The position numbers and the translations under genes were made by a program. From positions 2,294,001 to 2,358,000 of the forward strand of contig OX388312.1 of the NCBI GenBank assembly GCA_947579605.1: a DNA stretch of 64,000 bases, read 5' to 3'. This DNA comes from Athripsodes cinereus. Taxonomy: Eukaryota; Arthropoda; Insecta; Trichoptera; Leptoceridae. Below are positions 19,106-31,400 of this stretch, piece by piece. Each line of letters begins with the position of its first letter. Position 1 is the first letter of the stretch. Below the pieces are notes generated by a model. The model worked only from the letters and a program-made list of their open reading frames with translations, was not told where the DNA came from and searched no databases.

Positions 19106-19535
19106 TGCTATCTTAGTGCCAAAACTCATGTATGCAAGTGAGACGTGGACATGGTTAAAGAAGGATGAAAGTGGCAAAAATGCAGTGGAAATGAGATCGT
19201 TGAGAAGGATGTGTGGTAAAAGTCTGAGAGATGAATGTAGGTAAATAAGTTACGATGTTTTGGGCACGTGAAAAGAATGAATGAAGAAAGAATGACCAAG
19301 AATATATATTTGGCTGAGAGAAAGAATGATATATCGGAGACGTGAACGGCCAAGGATCAAATGGCAAGATCATCTAAACCAAATCCTACAGGATGGCCAC
19401 GTGTTGAGTACATTGAACAGGAGAGCATGCATGAGAAATTTTATGACAGTGACCGAAGCGACAGATGTCTGCAAGGATAGAAGGAAGTGGCGCTCGATCC
19501 TTATTGCCTACCCCGCGATTGAAGCGGCGTGATGG
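19106..19535 (+). mobile_element. degenerate RTE-type LINE fragment (family LSAYP)
   Basis: In broken frames it encodes PKLMYASETWTWLKKDESG, then VEMRSLRRMCGKSLRDE, then NKLRCFGHVKRMNEERMTK. It ends with a 68-codon stretch containing RPRIKWQDHLNQILQDG and DRRKWRSILIAYPAIEAA. These are the same blocks as at 985, extended further upstream to the SETW motif. An internal deletion and several stops show it is dead and older. Confidence 0.8.
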
Positions 19536-19547
19536 TATGTTTGTATC

Positions 19548-19625
19548 TTCCACAATTAGGGTAGCCAGCGGACTGACTGCATGTAATAAACATGCAGGTC
19601 ATTTGCATGTTTATTACATGCACTC
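19548..19625 (-). repeat. RTE-tail SINE fragment ending in a fold-back
   Basis: CCACAATTAGGGTAGCCAGC and GACTGCATGTAATAAACATG match the family. The 17-base block GCATGTAATAAACATGC (19579-19595) is then repeated in inverse at 19605-19621, forming a perfect hairpin with a 9-base loop. Confidence 0.6.
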
Positions 19626-22483
19626 TAATTTATTAATGCTTGTATCCGAGTGATTCTAAAACAAAATTCGAATTTCGTAATTTCCACTTGGGAGTCCTTT
19701 TTTTATCGTTACATTATTAACCATGTCATGTTGTTCACCAGGCATTTTAAAATAATTTTGCAAATAACGAAAAATTATTAAATGTTTTAATTGGCACTGC
19801 CCAGAGGCAATCACTTACATCCGAAATATTCTAATTTCAAACCTACCGTTTGTATTTAATATTATTATAATTCATATTCATACACTAATAAATGATCATT
19901 CATTCTCACAACAGGAAACAAATAATTAGTAATGTGGAGGAAACCGGTTTCGAAAGCTAAAAAATATTATAGTACGTTCACTTGTATGTATGATTTTGTT
20001 TTATGTATCCTCTATAGACACACCTTTCCTAGACAAGTATTCATGCTTTTTGAGCCAACCACTATATTGAAAATTATTGTTATTTTAATAAATATATATT
20101 TTTTGAGACGTATTTGTAATTGTGATGTTTTCAAAAGGTAAGCCTTTGGCATCTCTGCACTTACATAGACGTTGCTTGTATCGTGTTAATGGAGTAGGTT
20201 GATAAAGAGATACACAAATTATGGACTTTTCTCTTGAAAGTACGAAACATTACCATCAGACTGCAGATCACCACATTTATAAAAAGTGGGAGTCAATTCT
20301 ATACTCAAAAACTCCAAGTGGAGGAGTTGTTAATTTTTCCATAAATATAACAATTTTTAGCGCACTTGTGTATTTATTCTCATTAAAAGTAGGATAAGTG
20401 TCTTAAAAGTGATATTTGTATAATATTTTTTCGGTACAACTTCGGGTGCATGAGCTAACAATTAATTATATTTAAAAGGGTCCGTTTTCACAAAACGTCT
20501 GTCCGTTGGCATTCTAATGTTACGAAAAGGATTATTTGATTGATTGGAAGATAATAATAGGTCTGGATAAATTTCATTAAAATTTGTATCATTGTATAGA
20601 ACCTATATGGCTGAGGAGCAACACTCGAATATTCTCGCGAAATAATTAAGAATTTATGTTTTAGGGTTGGGTTGGGATAGTGGTTTCTCTAATGGTTAGC
20701 GAATAGACTTTCTTTCAATGAGTAAAGGGCGAATACACCAAATTACAGAATTATAGATTTTCGTATGTATTTACAGTCAAAACATCACAATGTTATTGGT
20801 GTAAAATTAATATGTCATTCACATCTCTCTCTCTTTGTATGTAAATATAATTATGTACAACGCTGTCAATAAACCTTCTAAAGACATTTACAATTTCATT
20901 TTGGATCAAGTATCTTGAAATAGAAGTATTTTTGTTATAACGAGTAAATATTTTAAATTGAAAAAGAACAATCACAGTATTTCAATATTACGAGTATTAA
21001 TAACAGTGAACAAAATTTATTATATTATATTAACAAAAAAAGATATATTCTTTTACAGCATGCCAAATGCTCACTTTTTTGGCTTTGTAACGGCAGTGTG
21101 CTGTGAAATAATGTTTTTTGGAACGTTGCGTCGCAAACTTGGTGATGTTTATATGATGCTGGTCACCTTTTTGGTCTAATATATTTAGACATCAGAATCA
21201 ACAGTTTGTTTAGAGTTTTGAAGTACTAAGGAATACTAGAACCTATAGGTATTTATTAGTTTTTTTTTTCATTATTTTTTATCTCAACATTTAAACAAAA
21301 ACAAAAAAGGTAACCAACGAAGAAACATAAAAAAACGTGCTTTTTCTATTCAAAACAATCCTAAAGATATTCTTTTGATGTCTTGTTATGTTCCTGTTAT
21401 TATTTGTCTAATCCAAATTCTATTCCAGCTAATCATCATCAATATTGTCGTTCCACCTTTTTGATCCCCTTTTTATGTATTCCTTCCTTCCTGCTTCTCT
21501 GATGACACCTCCACCAAGTTACGCTGGCATTTCCAGATGCGATTCAATGTACTTATACTACTATACTCTCCCACTTAAGTGCTGAGTTAATAATCATTTT
21601 CTGCACAATTTGTACCGTTCAATCAAAGCCCTGTCACGGAATTGCGTCACACACCCAATTATTTGAATGTTTTAAATTGGATCTCTTAATCTATTTCCTT
21701 GTTATTTTATTGTCGTTCTGTTTGTTTTTGTTTTCGGTAATTATTATACCTTCTTCCTGATGCTTTTTTTGGTGATGTTTCATATTCTCGTAGATTTGAT
21801 GTTTTTGTAATAATATTTTGAATACTGTGACACTTTTTAATAAAGAAATTTCAAAATGATCGATCTCCAAGAAACTATTGTTGTATTTTCGGACCCTAAG
21901 AAAGCTAATGTTTTGGTAGCATTTAAAAACTCGAGATTTTATTAAATATTTCTGCCAATATTTCAAAATAAACCAATATTACTATTTATTTATATCTCTT
22001 TATCATAGAACACGGCAAAAAATTATCCGTGGTGTGAAAATAAGTTCTGTAATCGTCTCCAAATACATCGATTTTAATGATTAATATCTAATAAGTAAAT
22101 ACAAATACAAAAGTAATTAATCTTGAACAAAATTGGCGATGAGAGATCAGAGGCTCAGAGCCTAAAACATAGACATTATAAAATATATCTACATTATTAT
22201 AATTATTTCTCATAACGAAAAACAAGTGAACAACAGTAACAACAACACGTGCTCGGAACTCATTTGTCATCGAGGTGCTAATTACCTTTATGTAGCTGTC
22301 ATTACCAAGAAGGCGTGAGCTAGATAGAACGTTATTTTAGAGATGTACCTACTAGAACAGATACTTAGTAGCTGGTACTTGTAGGTCGGTTGGTACATCT
22401 CTAATTGAGATTTCACATGTTTTAGAATTTTTGATCGAGTCAATAACGAAGACTTTTTTTACAAATCACATAAAAAAAATTTT
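19626..22483. other. A+T-rich intronic sequence, no gene seen
   Basis: About 2.9 kb with no coding-like block, no structured RNA and no clear transposon. Small frames such as 21691-21966 (minus) are rich in Lys, Asn and Ile, as expected from A+T bias. Confidence 0.55.
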
Positions 22484-22653
22484 TGTTCCGTGGAGCATCC
22501 TGTAAAGAAATGGTCTTCCACTCCTTTTCGGAATGATCTTCCACTCCACTCGTTTTCGAGTGTTCTGTATAAATCAGATATTCGTAAAACATCACCTTTA
22601 ATACATATTTAAGCATCTTCAATTCAGCGATGAGGTATTTCACCCATATATAA
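22484..22653 (+). repeat. RTE-tail SINE, 3'-truncated
   Basis: It starts GTTCCGTGGAGCATCCTGTA and runs through CTCGTTTTCGAGTGTTCTGT to TTCAATTCAGCGATGAGGTA. A local duplication of the CTTCCACTCC block lies near 22510-22550. The conserved 3' end is missing. Confidence 0.7.
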
Positions 22654-22659
22654 CATTAT

Positions 22660-22740
22660 CTCTGTCGGTCCCTCAATTCTGAGGATCGTAACCATCATGC
22701 TTCGTTCTATAGACCATTAAATGATGACGTCACAGAAAAA
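22660..22740 (-). mobile_element. 3'-end fragment of an RTE-type LINE (family GRGR)
   Basis: On the minus strand: TAATGGTCTATAGAACGAAG, then GGTTACGATCCTCAGAATTG and AGGGACCGACAGAG. Part of this tail recurs near 27146-27230, where it follows coding remnants of the same family. Confidence 0.5.
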
Positions 22741-23111
22741 TGTTTGAGGGTCAACAACGGAACAAAGACAAAGCAAACAAAAAGGTGGTTTCTCTTTCTA
22801 ACTGCGCAGTTATAACTATGCATGAAAAAAAGATAGAGTACCATAACACATGCTATCTCAGATAGTAAATTATTTCAAAGAAGAGCGTTGTCATGTCGGT
22901 ATTATCCTTCCAACTGTCAGTATTACAAAATTACTCAATATGAGGTGGAACGGCTAAAGAATACCTAATACTAAAAAAAACTGTCAGTGTCGATTTTGTT
23001 ATTATTTTGTCGTCTGACTTTCTTTTTTTTCTCTTATGGCATAACATCCTACAAGGATGATTTGCGCAATCTGACTGCCCCTCAAGCAAAAGCAAATCCA
23101 TAGACAAGACC

Positions 23112-23345
23112 ACGTGACCTTTAATGGTCTATAGATCATCTGCCTCTATCTCGAGCGATCCACAAATTTGGTCGCTCCATTTTGCTGGTACTCGGCCCCT
23201 TCCACGCTTTCCTTTGACAGCCTCAGTTGTTATTATTCTTTCCAGGTTCTCAGGCTCCTTTCTTGTGATATGCTCGAAATGTCAGAAGACGCGCTGTCTG
23301 CAAATAGTTGAGAGCCGTGTTGAAATGTTTAGCTCCCTTAGGATA
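23112..23345 (-). mobile_element. RTE-type LINE C-terminal fragment (family GRGR)
   Basis: The minus strand encodes FEHITRKEPENLERIITTEA, then VKGKRGRGRVPAKWSDQI. The pattern GHxxRxxxxxLERxxxxGxVxGxRxRGRxPxxWxDQI is the end of endonuclease-reverse transcriptases that are very common in Lepidoptera and other insects. Stops follow shortly after. It is 5'-truncated and inactive. Confidence 0.75.
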
Positions 23346-23938
23346 CCTAGATAACAAATAATGTGTTTTATTATTTTTGGAATAATTATTTCTCCATACA
23401 TAACTTTCCAAGGTGTTGAAAAAATATTAGATACATTATCATTACAAACATTAATTATAAATTTTGTTATTTTTCCATCTAGTATATTTTCATTTTGACA
23501 AGTAACAGAGTGAAATCTTCACTCCCATTTCATGGAACATTTAAATAACGATCATGCTTCACAGTTTAAAATAAAATATATAATGCCCTATCTCTCTTCA
23601 GATATATTCTGAGACATTCGTTCATCAACCCATCTCACTCGTTCCCTTTGTAAATGACCGAGACATTCGATGATGGCACGTTTCATTTTTAATTATTATT
23701 AGTTTACTAGAAATGATAATTAATCTTTTGAGAGGCGTTTCGTCTTAAACGAAATGGCGACAGATTATTTGTTCAAATTTTGTTGTTTTTTATTATTATT
23801 GTGTTCGAATTTGTCACTAGATTTCGTCGTTTTGATAAGTGTTTCATGAAATATTCATATTTAAATTTTTCCAAATGTTTACATTAAACTATTCATCTTT
23901 TTTATAATTTCTGTTATTGTTTTACTTACTAAAAAAAA

Positions 23939-24091
23939 TAAAGACATTTTACATCTAAAATTCAGCGATGAGGTTTGCCAACCATTCTGAATGTCTTTAA
24001 TATGACTAGCACAGAGAAGGTGCATGTTTATTGCATGTAGCTGATCTGCTGGCTACCCCACTAGTGGGATATGCCTTGATGGTGTAGTAGT
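23939..24091 (+). repeat. RTE-tail SINE, 5'-truncated
   Basis: It starts at AAAGACATTTTACATC, carries TTCAGCGATGAGGTTTGCCA and ends GGCTACCCCACTAGTGGGAT, TGATGGTGTAGTAGTAGTAG. The TAG-repeat tail matches the RTE tail. Confidence 0.8.
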
Positions 24092-24221
24092 AGTAGGTAC
24101 TTTCTAATAAGTCTGATAAAAATAGGTAGGTGAAGCTAAAAATGGGGAAAAATGTGGGCTTAACAACTAAACTCTCTAATTTATAGTGCAAAAAAGTTTG
24201 AGAACCTCTGACATACTTTGT

Positions 24222-24480
24222 CATCACGACATCTTTCACAAGCGAGCTAACTGGTGGACTCAATGCAAGTAGACAATAGTTACATACAGATCGTCTTCTT
24301 CGTGCCAAACTACTAGGCAATGAATGTAATGATCGTCCTCATAAAAATACTTTATTCACTGTGGTTAGCATGTCTCATAACAGAATTGAAAATGTCAATA
24401 TCATGCATGCGATGTTTTATAAACGCGTTTTGATTACAGGACACTTGAAAACTTACAGAAAAGGGTGGAGACCTGTTCAG
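24222..24480 (-). repeat. RTE-tail SINE, diverged
   Basis: CATCACGACATCTTTCACAA at the left and ACAGGACACTTGAAAACTTA, CAGAAAAGGGTGGAGACC at the right are family ends; the middle is poorly conserved. It forms an inverted pair with 23939. Confidence 0.55.
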
Positions 24481-24969
24481 TTTATTTTTACCACGGAGAA
24501 GGCTGATAGAAAAGGATTTTCCATTTCCACCAAAAAAATATTTCTTTGATATACTTATTTAAATTATAGTAGGTAGGTACCTATAGTTTTCCATTTGGGT
24601 GACCGGTCGAAATACGATAAAAGCATTATGCAAATGTAAATATTGTAAAAAATGAGAGAGATTGTAAAATATTGTTCTCAAATTTACATCATTTGTAGGG
24701 GAGGAGTGGAGGATGCCCTTTCCGATAAAGGAATATTGAAAATTTACATAATTGTCTTTTAAGAGCCCGACCAAAAGACGTTTTGAAGAGAAATTTTGTA
24801 TTATTTTACATCTTTCACACACATTTATGTATGTTACATCTTCTGCGTTTTATAGTTTCCTGATATTTACGAGTGGTCAATTTTTTATTAATTTATTACT
24901 TTTTTATTCCAATACCTTCAATTTTATTATTGAAATATTATATTTTTACAGTTTTGTACTTTGTATATA

Positions 24970-25489
24970 CAGTCGATTCCGCTTAATTGGGACACATCGG
25001 GACTTGGGCATTTTGTCCCAATTAAGCGAAGTTCAAATTTTTTTAAATTAATATATTTGGTTTTGGCAAGGCCATGAATCAGTAAAACACACATAAAATA
25101 ACAATGAATATTTTTTTTTCAATTATTTTATTTTACAAACTCTTGAAAACTGTAAATTACATATAGGTAATATAAATTATCATATAAATTACAAATATGT
25201 GATATAAACTTTTAAGAAAAAAAAATCCTAATTTAAATAATAAATGGGTAGGTACATACAATTTAATTCAATGCAAAAATGAGAATTCTTTGTACATATT
25301 TTTTCTTGAGAATTTGTGTAACATATGTGCTGTTATCTTAAACTTACTGTCCCAATTAAGCGGAATGTTGTCCCAATTAAACATATAAATTTACTATTGG
25401 TTTCTTGGTTTGGTTTCTGTTCTTTGAGATTTGTCCCAAATAAGCGGCTGTCCCGATTAAGCGGTGTCCCAATTAAGCGGAATCGACTG
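24970..25489. mobile_element. non-autonomous pogo/Tc1-like DNA transposon (MITE), 520 bp
   Basis: The left end CAGTCGATTCCGCTTAATTG and the right end CAATTAAGCGGAATCGACTG are perfect inverted repeats, and each is flanked by TA, the usual target duplication of Tc1/mariner and pogo elements. The unit TGTCCCAATTAAGCGG or a close variant recurs inside both ends: at 25014-25027 on the left, and at about 25349, 25371, 25434, 25450 and 25465 on the right. Such subterminal repeats are typical transposase-binding sites. The interior is A+T-rich with no transposase. Confidence 0.85.
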
Positions 25490-26346
25490 TATTTCCTAAG
25501 CATTTTTTTTTATTTGTAAACTGTTGTATTGTATAATACCATATTGCAAGTACGTCTTGCATTTTTCTTTAATACTTTATAATGGTTTAAATTTTGATAG
25601 TTTCAAATTTGAGATTAATTAAAAGAAGATAATTAATTTTAATGTTTAGAAATTAACTGTTATCAATATGGTTTTTTTTTAAATTATCTTAACATTTGAT
25701 TTTGATGATATAATTAGTGACTTAATTAATATACTAGTTTTGTTATTACATATTAATTTTTATGGTTTTAGTCTTGTTTCTTGCTTTTAATTATTAACAA
25801 ATAAAATTTGCAGATATCCATTTATATCTATTTTATTTGCTAACAACGTGTTCGTCATGCGCTCTGGTGATTCGCGGGACCTTGATTGGTTTATTTGGCG
25901 ATGAAATTTATAATTTTTTTAATTAAATAAATAACACAACATAACATGTATTGAATAATCACACAGTTAACGATAATCCCAAACTAAATGTTGTAACCAG
26001 TAGACTAACTAAATGCAATAAATATAGAGGTCGTCATCTACGTGTCAGTAAAAATGTAACATTCTGCAAGGGTGGCATAGCTCTACGCCAAATTTAAAAT
26101 ATTTAATGTCTTCTACCTAAGTACTTTTACAGGACCTTTGTAAATTTGCTAAAAAGTGTGGGATATTATGTAATTTGATAATCTTAGTAATTAAGTTTAT
26201 GATATTGAATTTGACGTATAATAATATTATTTACAATGTCCGAATATCCTGTCATCAATAAAATTAATGTGTTCATTCATTTAAATTGTCAATGCTCCGT
26301 GTGAGAACTGTCACCCACATGATATGGTGTAAAGAGATATTATTAT
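25490..26346. other. A+T-rich intronic sequence with a decayed SINE piece
   Basis: Mostly simple A+T-rich DNA. At 25985-26165 are weak matches to the RTE-tail SINE on the minus strand (AACCAGTAGACTAACTAAAT, TTTTACAGGACCTTTG). Confidence 0.5.
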
Positions 26347-26601
26347 CGAGGGTATACAACCAAAATGCACTAAGTCATTTTAGTTTTGAGATGACATGGT
26401 GGCAGTTAAATGAAAAAAAAATGTATAGATCAATACGAATTCGTCGTGTTTTATTTGAACTTTAATTAAGATGATATTGGTAAATGACTTTTAGGCTTTG
26501 CAAACAAATTCAAACATAGGAAAAATGTTAATTACTTGAATAGTTATTGACAATTTTTGTAGCACTAGTCTGACTTAGTGCATTTTGGTTGTATACTCTC
26601 G
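26347..26601. mobile_element. MITE, 255 bp, with 31-bp inverted repeats
   Basis: The left end CGAGGGTATACAACCAAAAT plus GCACTAAGTCA is matched in inverse at the right end (TGACTTAGTGC plus ATTTTGGTTGTATACTCTCG), with one mismatch. TTATTAT flanks both sides, a possible 7-bp target duplication, though the context is ATT-rich. No coding capacity. The superfamily is uncertain. Confidence 0.75.
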
Positions 26602-26756
26602 TTATTATGTATAAAGAAAAAGTATAAGTTTATTATTGGGCGATAAAGTTGAATCAAACGGGCCACATGTGGATAAAAAAGTGTGATTACCTACCTATAC
26701 CTTTTTGTTTTTTTTTTCGCAAATATCTTGATTTCATTCATCTGTTAAATTTTTCA

Positions 26757-26970
26757 TACCATCACGACATTTTCCACAAGTGAGGTAGCCAGCCAACTAA
26801 TTGCATGTAAATAAACACGCATGTGTCAATCAATACAAGTTAAGACATTCGGGATGGGTAGCATATTTCATCTTTGAATTGAAGATGCTAAAATGTTTAT
26901 ACTTATGTGATGTTTTTATGAATAGCTGACTTTTACAGAACATTTGAAAATTTACGAAAAAAAGTGGGAG
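26757..26970 (-). repeat. RTE-tail SINE, nearly full length
   Basis: CATACCATCACGACATTTTC at the left, AAGACATTCGGGATGGGTAG in the middle and CGAAAAAAAGTGGGAGAAC at the right. Many substitutions suggest an old copy. Confidence 0.7.
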
Positions 26971-27171
26971 AACATAATTTGCAAATTTGCAAGAAATTTT
27001 ACTGTACAGTACCTATACTTAACTAATTATATTAATTTCGATTATTTTCATACAAATTGAATAAATTTAAATTTTATACAAATTTCTCTTTTTGTAAATA
27101 ATTTGCCTGTTTTGAACATTTTCTCATTGAATTATCATCATTTCCTTCGATCTATCAATTCTGACAATCGT

Positions 27172-27362
27172 GACCTTGTTCTATAGACCATATTATGCAT
27201 CTACCTCGGGCGATCCTCCACCAAGTGCTGGGCCCCATACAGTGAGTTCTGTGAGACCTACTTAATTTTGTCGCTCAATCTTGCTGATACTCGGCCCCTT
27301 CCTCGACTCCCTTCCACAGCGCTATTTATTATAAGATACTCTTTCCAGGTTCTCAGTTTTAA
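27172..27362 (-). mobile_element. RTE-type LINE fragment (family GRGR), degenerate
   Basis: On the minus strand the remnants ENLERV and a decayed RGR stretch precede the same tail found at 22660 (ATGGTCTATAGAACAAGGTC). The plus strand shares TACTCGGCCCCTTCC and TTTCCAGGTTCTCAG with 23112. Confidence 0.65.
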
Positions 27363-28482
27363 AAACCAAATTTATAATGACTTAAAAATATCGTTGACAT
27401 CCAATTTAAAGTAATTTGTCGCCCGTAACGTTACAGTATCTCACCCACGTTATTATATTGTAGCGTAATCGTACTACATAATAATCTAGGAATACTCGTA
27501 CCTACCTACCTTGTGATACAGAAATAATATTATTTTGTATGGGCGATGTTGCGTTGTGTTGTGTTGTGTGTTTTTTTATCCCCAAAATATAATATTAATG
27601 AAAAAAAACTATGTGTCGAGATCCGTGAAAGCTGCTGTCAATATTATTTGACAAATGATCTTGTATCCTCAATACATACAACAACAAACTAGTCCCCAAT
27701 ACATATTTTTATGTAGTAGGTTATATCAAATAATGTTATTTCGTACGCGCACTATTATTTCGAACGTGCTGTACTTTTTCTTTAATATTTATTCAATCCG
27801 TAACTTTAACATTTTGGTGAAGTTTAGTTGAGAAATTCTATAAAGTCTATTGGATGTTAAAGCAAAATTTAAGGGTTTTAAATAAGGGCTAGCTCAAGAT
27901 AAACGTCACGTTAAGGGAACTTCTACGTGTTCGGTGTTGAAAATTGTTTTTTTTTTTTTTGTATATATAATTGAAAGTATTATGTATAATAAACATTGTA
28001 TATTATAGGGGTGTATTTGTTTTAATTAGGTGTATGTCAATGTGTCGTGGTTAGATGGAAGAAATCACTTCATATCTTGCCACTGCATAACGTCCTAGTA
28101 TTTTAAATTCTAATTTTTTATTGTATTATAAAGTGTTTGAAATTTTGTGTTGTTTTGTTCAAATACCTACTAGATTGGTAATTCAAAGAAAAATCGGTCA
28201 TGCGGCCGATCAAATTTAATTTTGCGTCCAGTTTTAAACTGACGTTGGTTGTAAGACAATACATTGCTAATGCTTGAAGGGCATCGATGTTGGAACACAA
28301 AAATTCCGAAAGAATGTATTGCGCTGCAAGTAGGTATATTATGTCAATGGTTTTGTTAACACTATTATATAATAATGATGTGCAAAAATAATTTATAAAT
28401 AAATTAAACATTGGGCCTTAATATCCCGTACAATAAAGGTGTTATTAATTTTATTGATGTTAAATTTTATACTCGATGCAAT
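27363..28482. other. A+T-rich intronic sequence, no gene seen
   Basis: It contains GTTGTGTTGTGTTGTGTG near 27549 and a T run at 27947-27960. Nothing recognisable otherwise. Confidence 0.55.
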
Positions 28483-31400
28483 ACATTTTAATATATATAT
28501 ATTTAGTTACAATCCATTGGATTGGTCTGCAACGAGTTTGGTTTTTCTTCTCCATTCCTCCCTATTCTCAGCCAGTCTTTTAAGCTCTACGTATGAGCCA
28601 CAGTTCATGTCCCTCTTCAGTTGGTCCATATATGCGTCTCTTGGTCGGCCTCTGCCATTTGTTCCCTCGGTCTTACCCTCCGCGATGGCGATGAGTAGTC
28701 CTGGGTGCCTGATGTTGTGGCCAATCCAGTTAGCTCGTTGTTGGCTGATTCTCTTAAGGAGTTGCCTTTTTTCGCCTACCCTGGTTAAGACTTCTTCGTT
28801 TTCGACGTGCTCCGACCAATGGATCTTAAGCATGCGTCTGTAGCACCACATCTCAAAGGCCGCCAACCGTCCGCTTTCACTCTTGCTGATGGTCCATGTC
28901 TCACAACCATAAAGCAGAATGCTCCATACAAAGGCTTTAGTAAGGTTCTTCCTTACGCTTAAGTCGATATTTGGGGATTCCAATATCTTCGATTTTTTGT
29001 TGAAGGCAATCCTTGCCTGGTTTATTCTGCTTACAATTTCTGCTTTGGAGCGTCCATCCTGGTTTATTCTGCTGCCCAGGTACACGAATTCACTTACTTG
29101 TTTGATGCTCACTCCATTTAATGCAATGTTCGCAGTCGCTTCCTCTCTTCCAACGACCATACATTTTGTTTTTTCTTTATTTATTTTCATGTTGTACTTT
29201 GACAACAGTATACTTTCCAATTTTCCTAAAGCTTCGTTCAGCTCCATCTCGGAGTCTGCGAGCAGTGCTATGTCGTCAGCATATCTTATCATGTCGACCT
29301 TTTTCCCATTTATTTTTACTCCTGTCCAGTTCTTCATTTCTTCTCTCAGTTCATCAATGGCTCGCTGTATATAGCAGTTAAAGAGAGCTGGCGACATTGA
29401 GCATCCTTGTCTTACGCCTTGTTCGACCCTTGCTTCTGCACAGCTCTCTCCGCTTTTAATCACAGCCATTTCGTTCTTGTATAAGCTCCAGATTGCTCTT
29501 CTATCCTTATAACTCATTCCTATCTGGTTGAGGGTGTTAAAAAGTTGTTCCCATTCTACTTTATCGAATGCTTTTTCAAGGTCGATGAATGCTATATATG
29601 TGTTTTTATTAATTGTTATTCTCTTTTCTAGAGTAAGTCTGAGACTCAGGATTGCATCTCTTGTGCCTGTCTCTTTGCGGAATCCAAATTGATCTTCTGA
29701 AAGTGTTTCGTTGATTTTATTTTCCGCCCTTTTCATTATAATGTTGGTGAGTATCTTAGAAGCGTGTGATATCATGCTTAAGGTTCTGTGTTGTTCACAC
29801 TTTGTCGTGCCTGCTTTCTTAGGAAGCGCTCGTATCAGACATTTGGCAAAGTCCTCAGGTATCTCTCCTGTGTTGTATATTTTGCAGACAAGCTTATACA
29901 ATGTATCAAGCATGCCTTTTCCTGCGCATTTAAGCAGCTCTGATGGAATCAGGTCAATACCTGGTGCTTTGCCGTCTTTCAACTTTGCTAATGCAATATC
30001 AAATTCACTTCTTAAGATGTCATCTCCATTATTTTCTACGTCATATTCTGCTTCTAGTGCTTTGCTTTCCTTGACTATGTTCTTTCCTTTGTATAATTGT
30101 TCTAGGTATTCTTTCCATCTTTTTACGATCAATTCATCCTCAAACAGCAGTTTGCCGTTTTTATCTTGTATAGCACATCGTGGTTGTGTTTTGTCATTGA
30201 AGAAATTCTTTACTTCAGAGTATGCGGTTTCAAATTTCCTTTGTTTTATATTCCTGTTAATATTTTTGCATTTTTCTTGCAAATAACATTCCTTTCTCAG
30301 CTTGGATTCTCTGTTAATTTTATTTCTAAGGGCTTTATATTCCTTTTTCCCTTCTTCTGTTTTAGAGTTCTTTAAGTTCCTTCTTTTTTCAATCATTTCT
30401 AAAATATCGTCCGTGATCCATTCTTTCCTAGCTTGCGGCTTTTTTTTCTCTAATACCTCATCTGCCGCTGTGGTTATTTTCTCTTTAATTTTACCCCATA
30501 CTTTATCTATACTTTCATTACTCTCAAAATCGCATATCTTAGTTTTTTCGTCGTATTTCTCTTTAACTTCTTTTATTTTTAGCTGTTTTAGGTCCCATCT
30601 TTTTGTGGTTCTCTTCTCGAGCCTTTTGAATTTCAGTATGGTTTCCGCCACAACCATATTATGATCACTATCAATGTCCGGACCTGCAAAGCTCCTGCAA
30701 TCTTTAATTTGATTCCTGTATCTTTGACGTGTAAGAATGTAATCAATCTGTGATCGAAATCTGTCTCCGGGAGATTTCCATGTATAGCGATGTCTATAGT
30801 GGTGTTGAAACCACGTGTTGGCTATAAACATTTTGTTTTTGGCGCAGAATTCAATGAGACGGCTACCTCTATCATTTCTAGTGCCCAACCCATATGCTCC
30901 TACGACTGATCCCTCCCTTTCTTCCCCTACTACTGCGTTCCAGTCTCCCATTACAATAACATTTTCCTCAGCTTTTGTGTCATCTAGCAATTTTTGGATG
31001 TTTTCGTATAAAATTTCAATTTCTTGGTCGCTATGGCTAGATGTTGGCATGTAGACTTGGATCAAAATTGTGTCTACGGGTTTGGTATCTAGCTTGACTA
31101 AAATAATCCTACCTCCATAGTGTACGTATCCCTTTACTCTCCTACCCAAGTCTTTACATAACATTATTCCTACCCCTCCCTGCCCCGGTTTACCCTCTAT
31201 ACTACCGCTATGGATAAGACGAAAATTACCTGTCCACATATCTCCCGGGTTAGGCCATCTCATTTCAGAGATTCCTAGCGCGCTAAGTTTCATTTTCGTC
31301 ATCTCTACTTTAAGATTGTCTAACTTACCATTTTGCAGCAAAGTTCTGACGTTCCAGGTTGCGTATCTTCCTTGTGTGCTGTTTCGATTTCTTCTCACCT

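Noticed and set aside
28919..30664. Plus-strand frames of 120-191 codons across the RTE LINE
   Set aside because: They are antisense shadows of the intact 1003-codon protein, rich in Ser, Phe and Leu, with no domain of their own.
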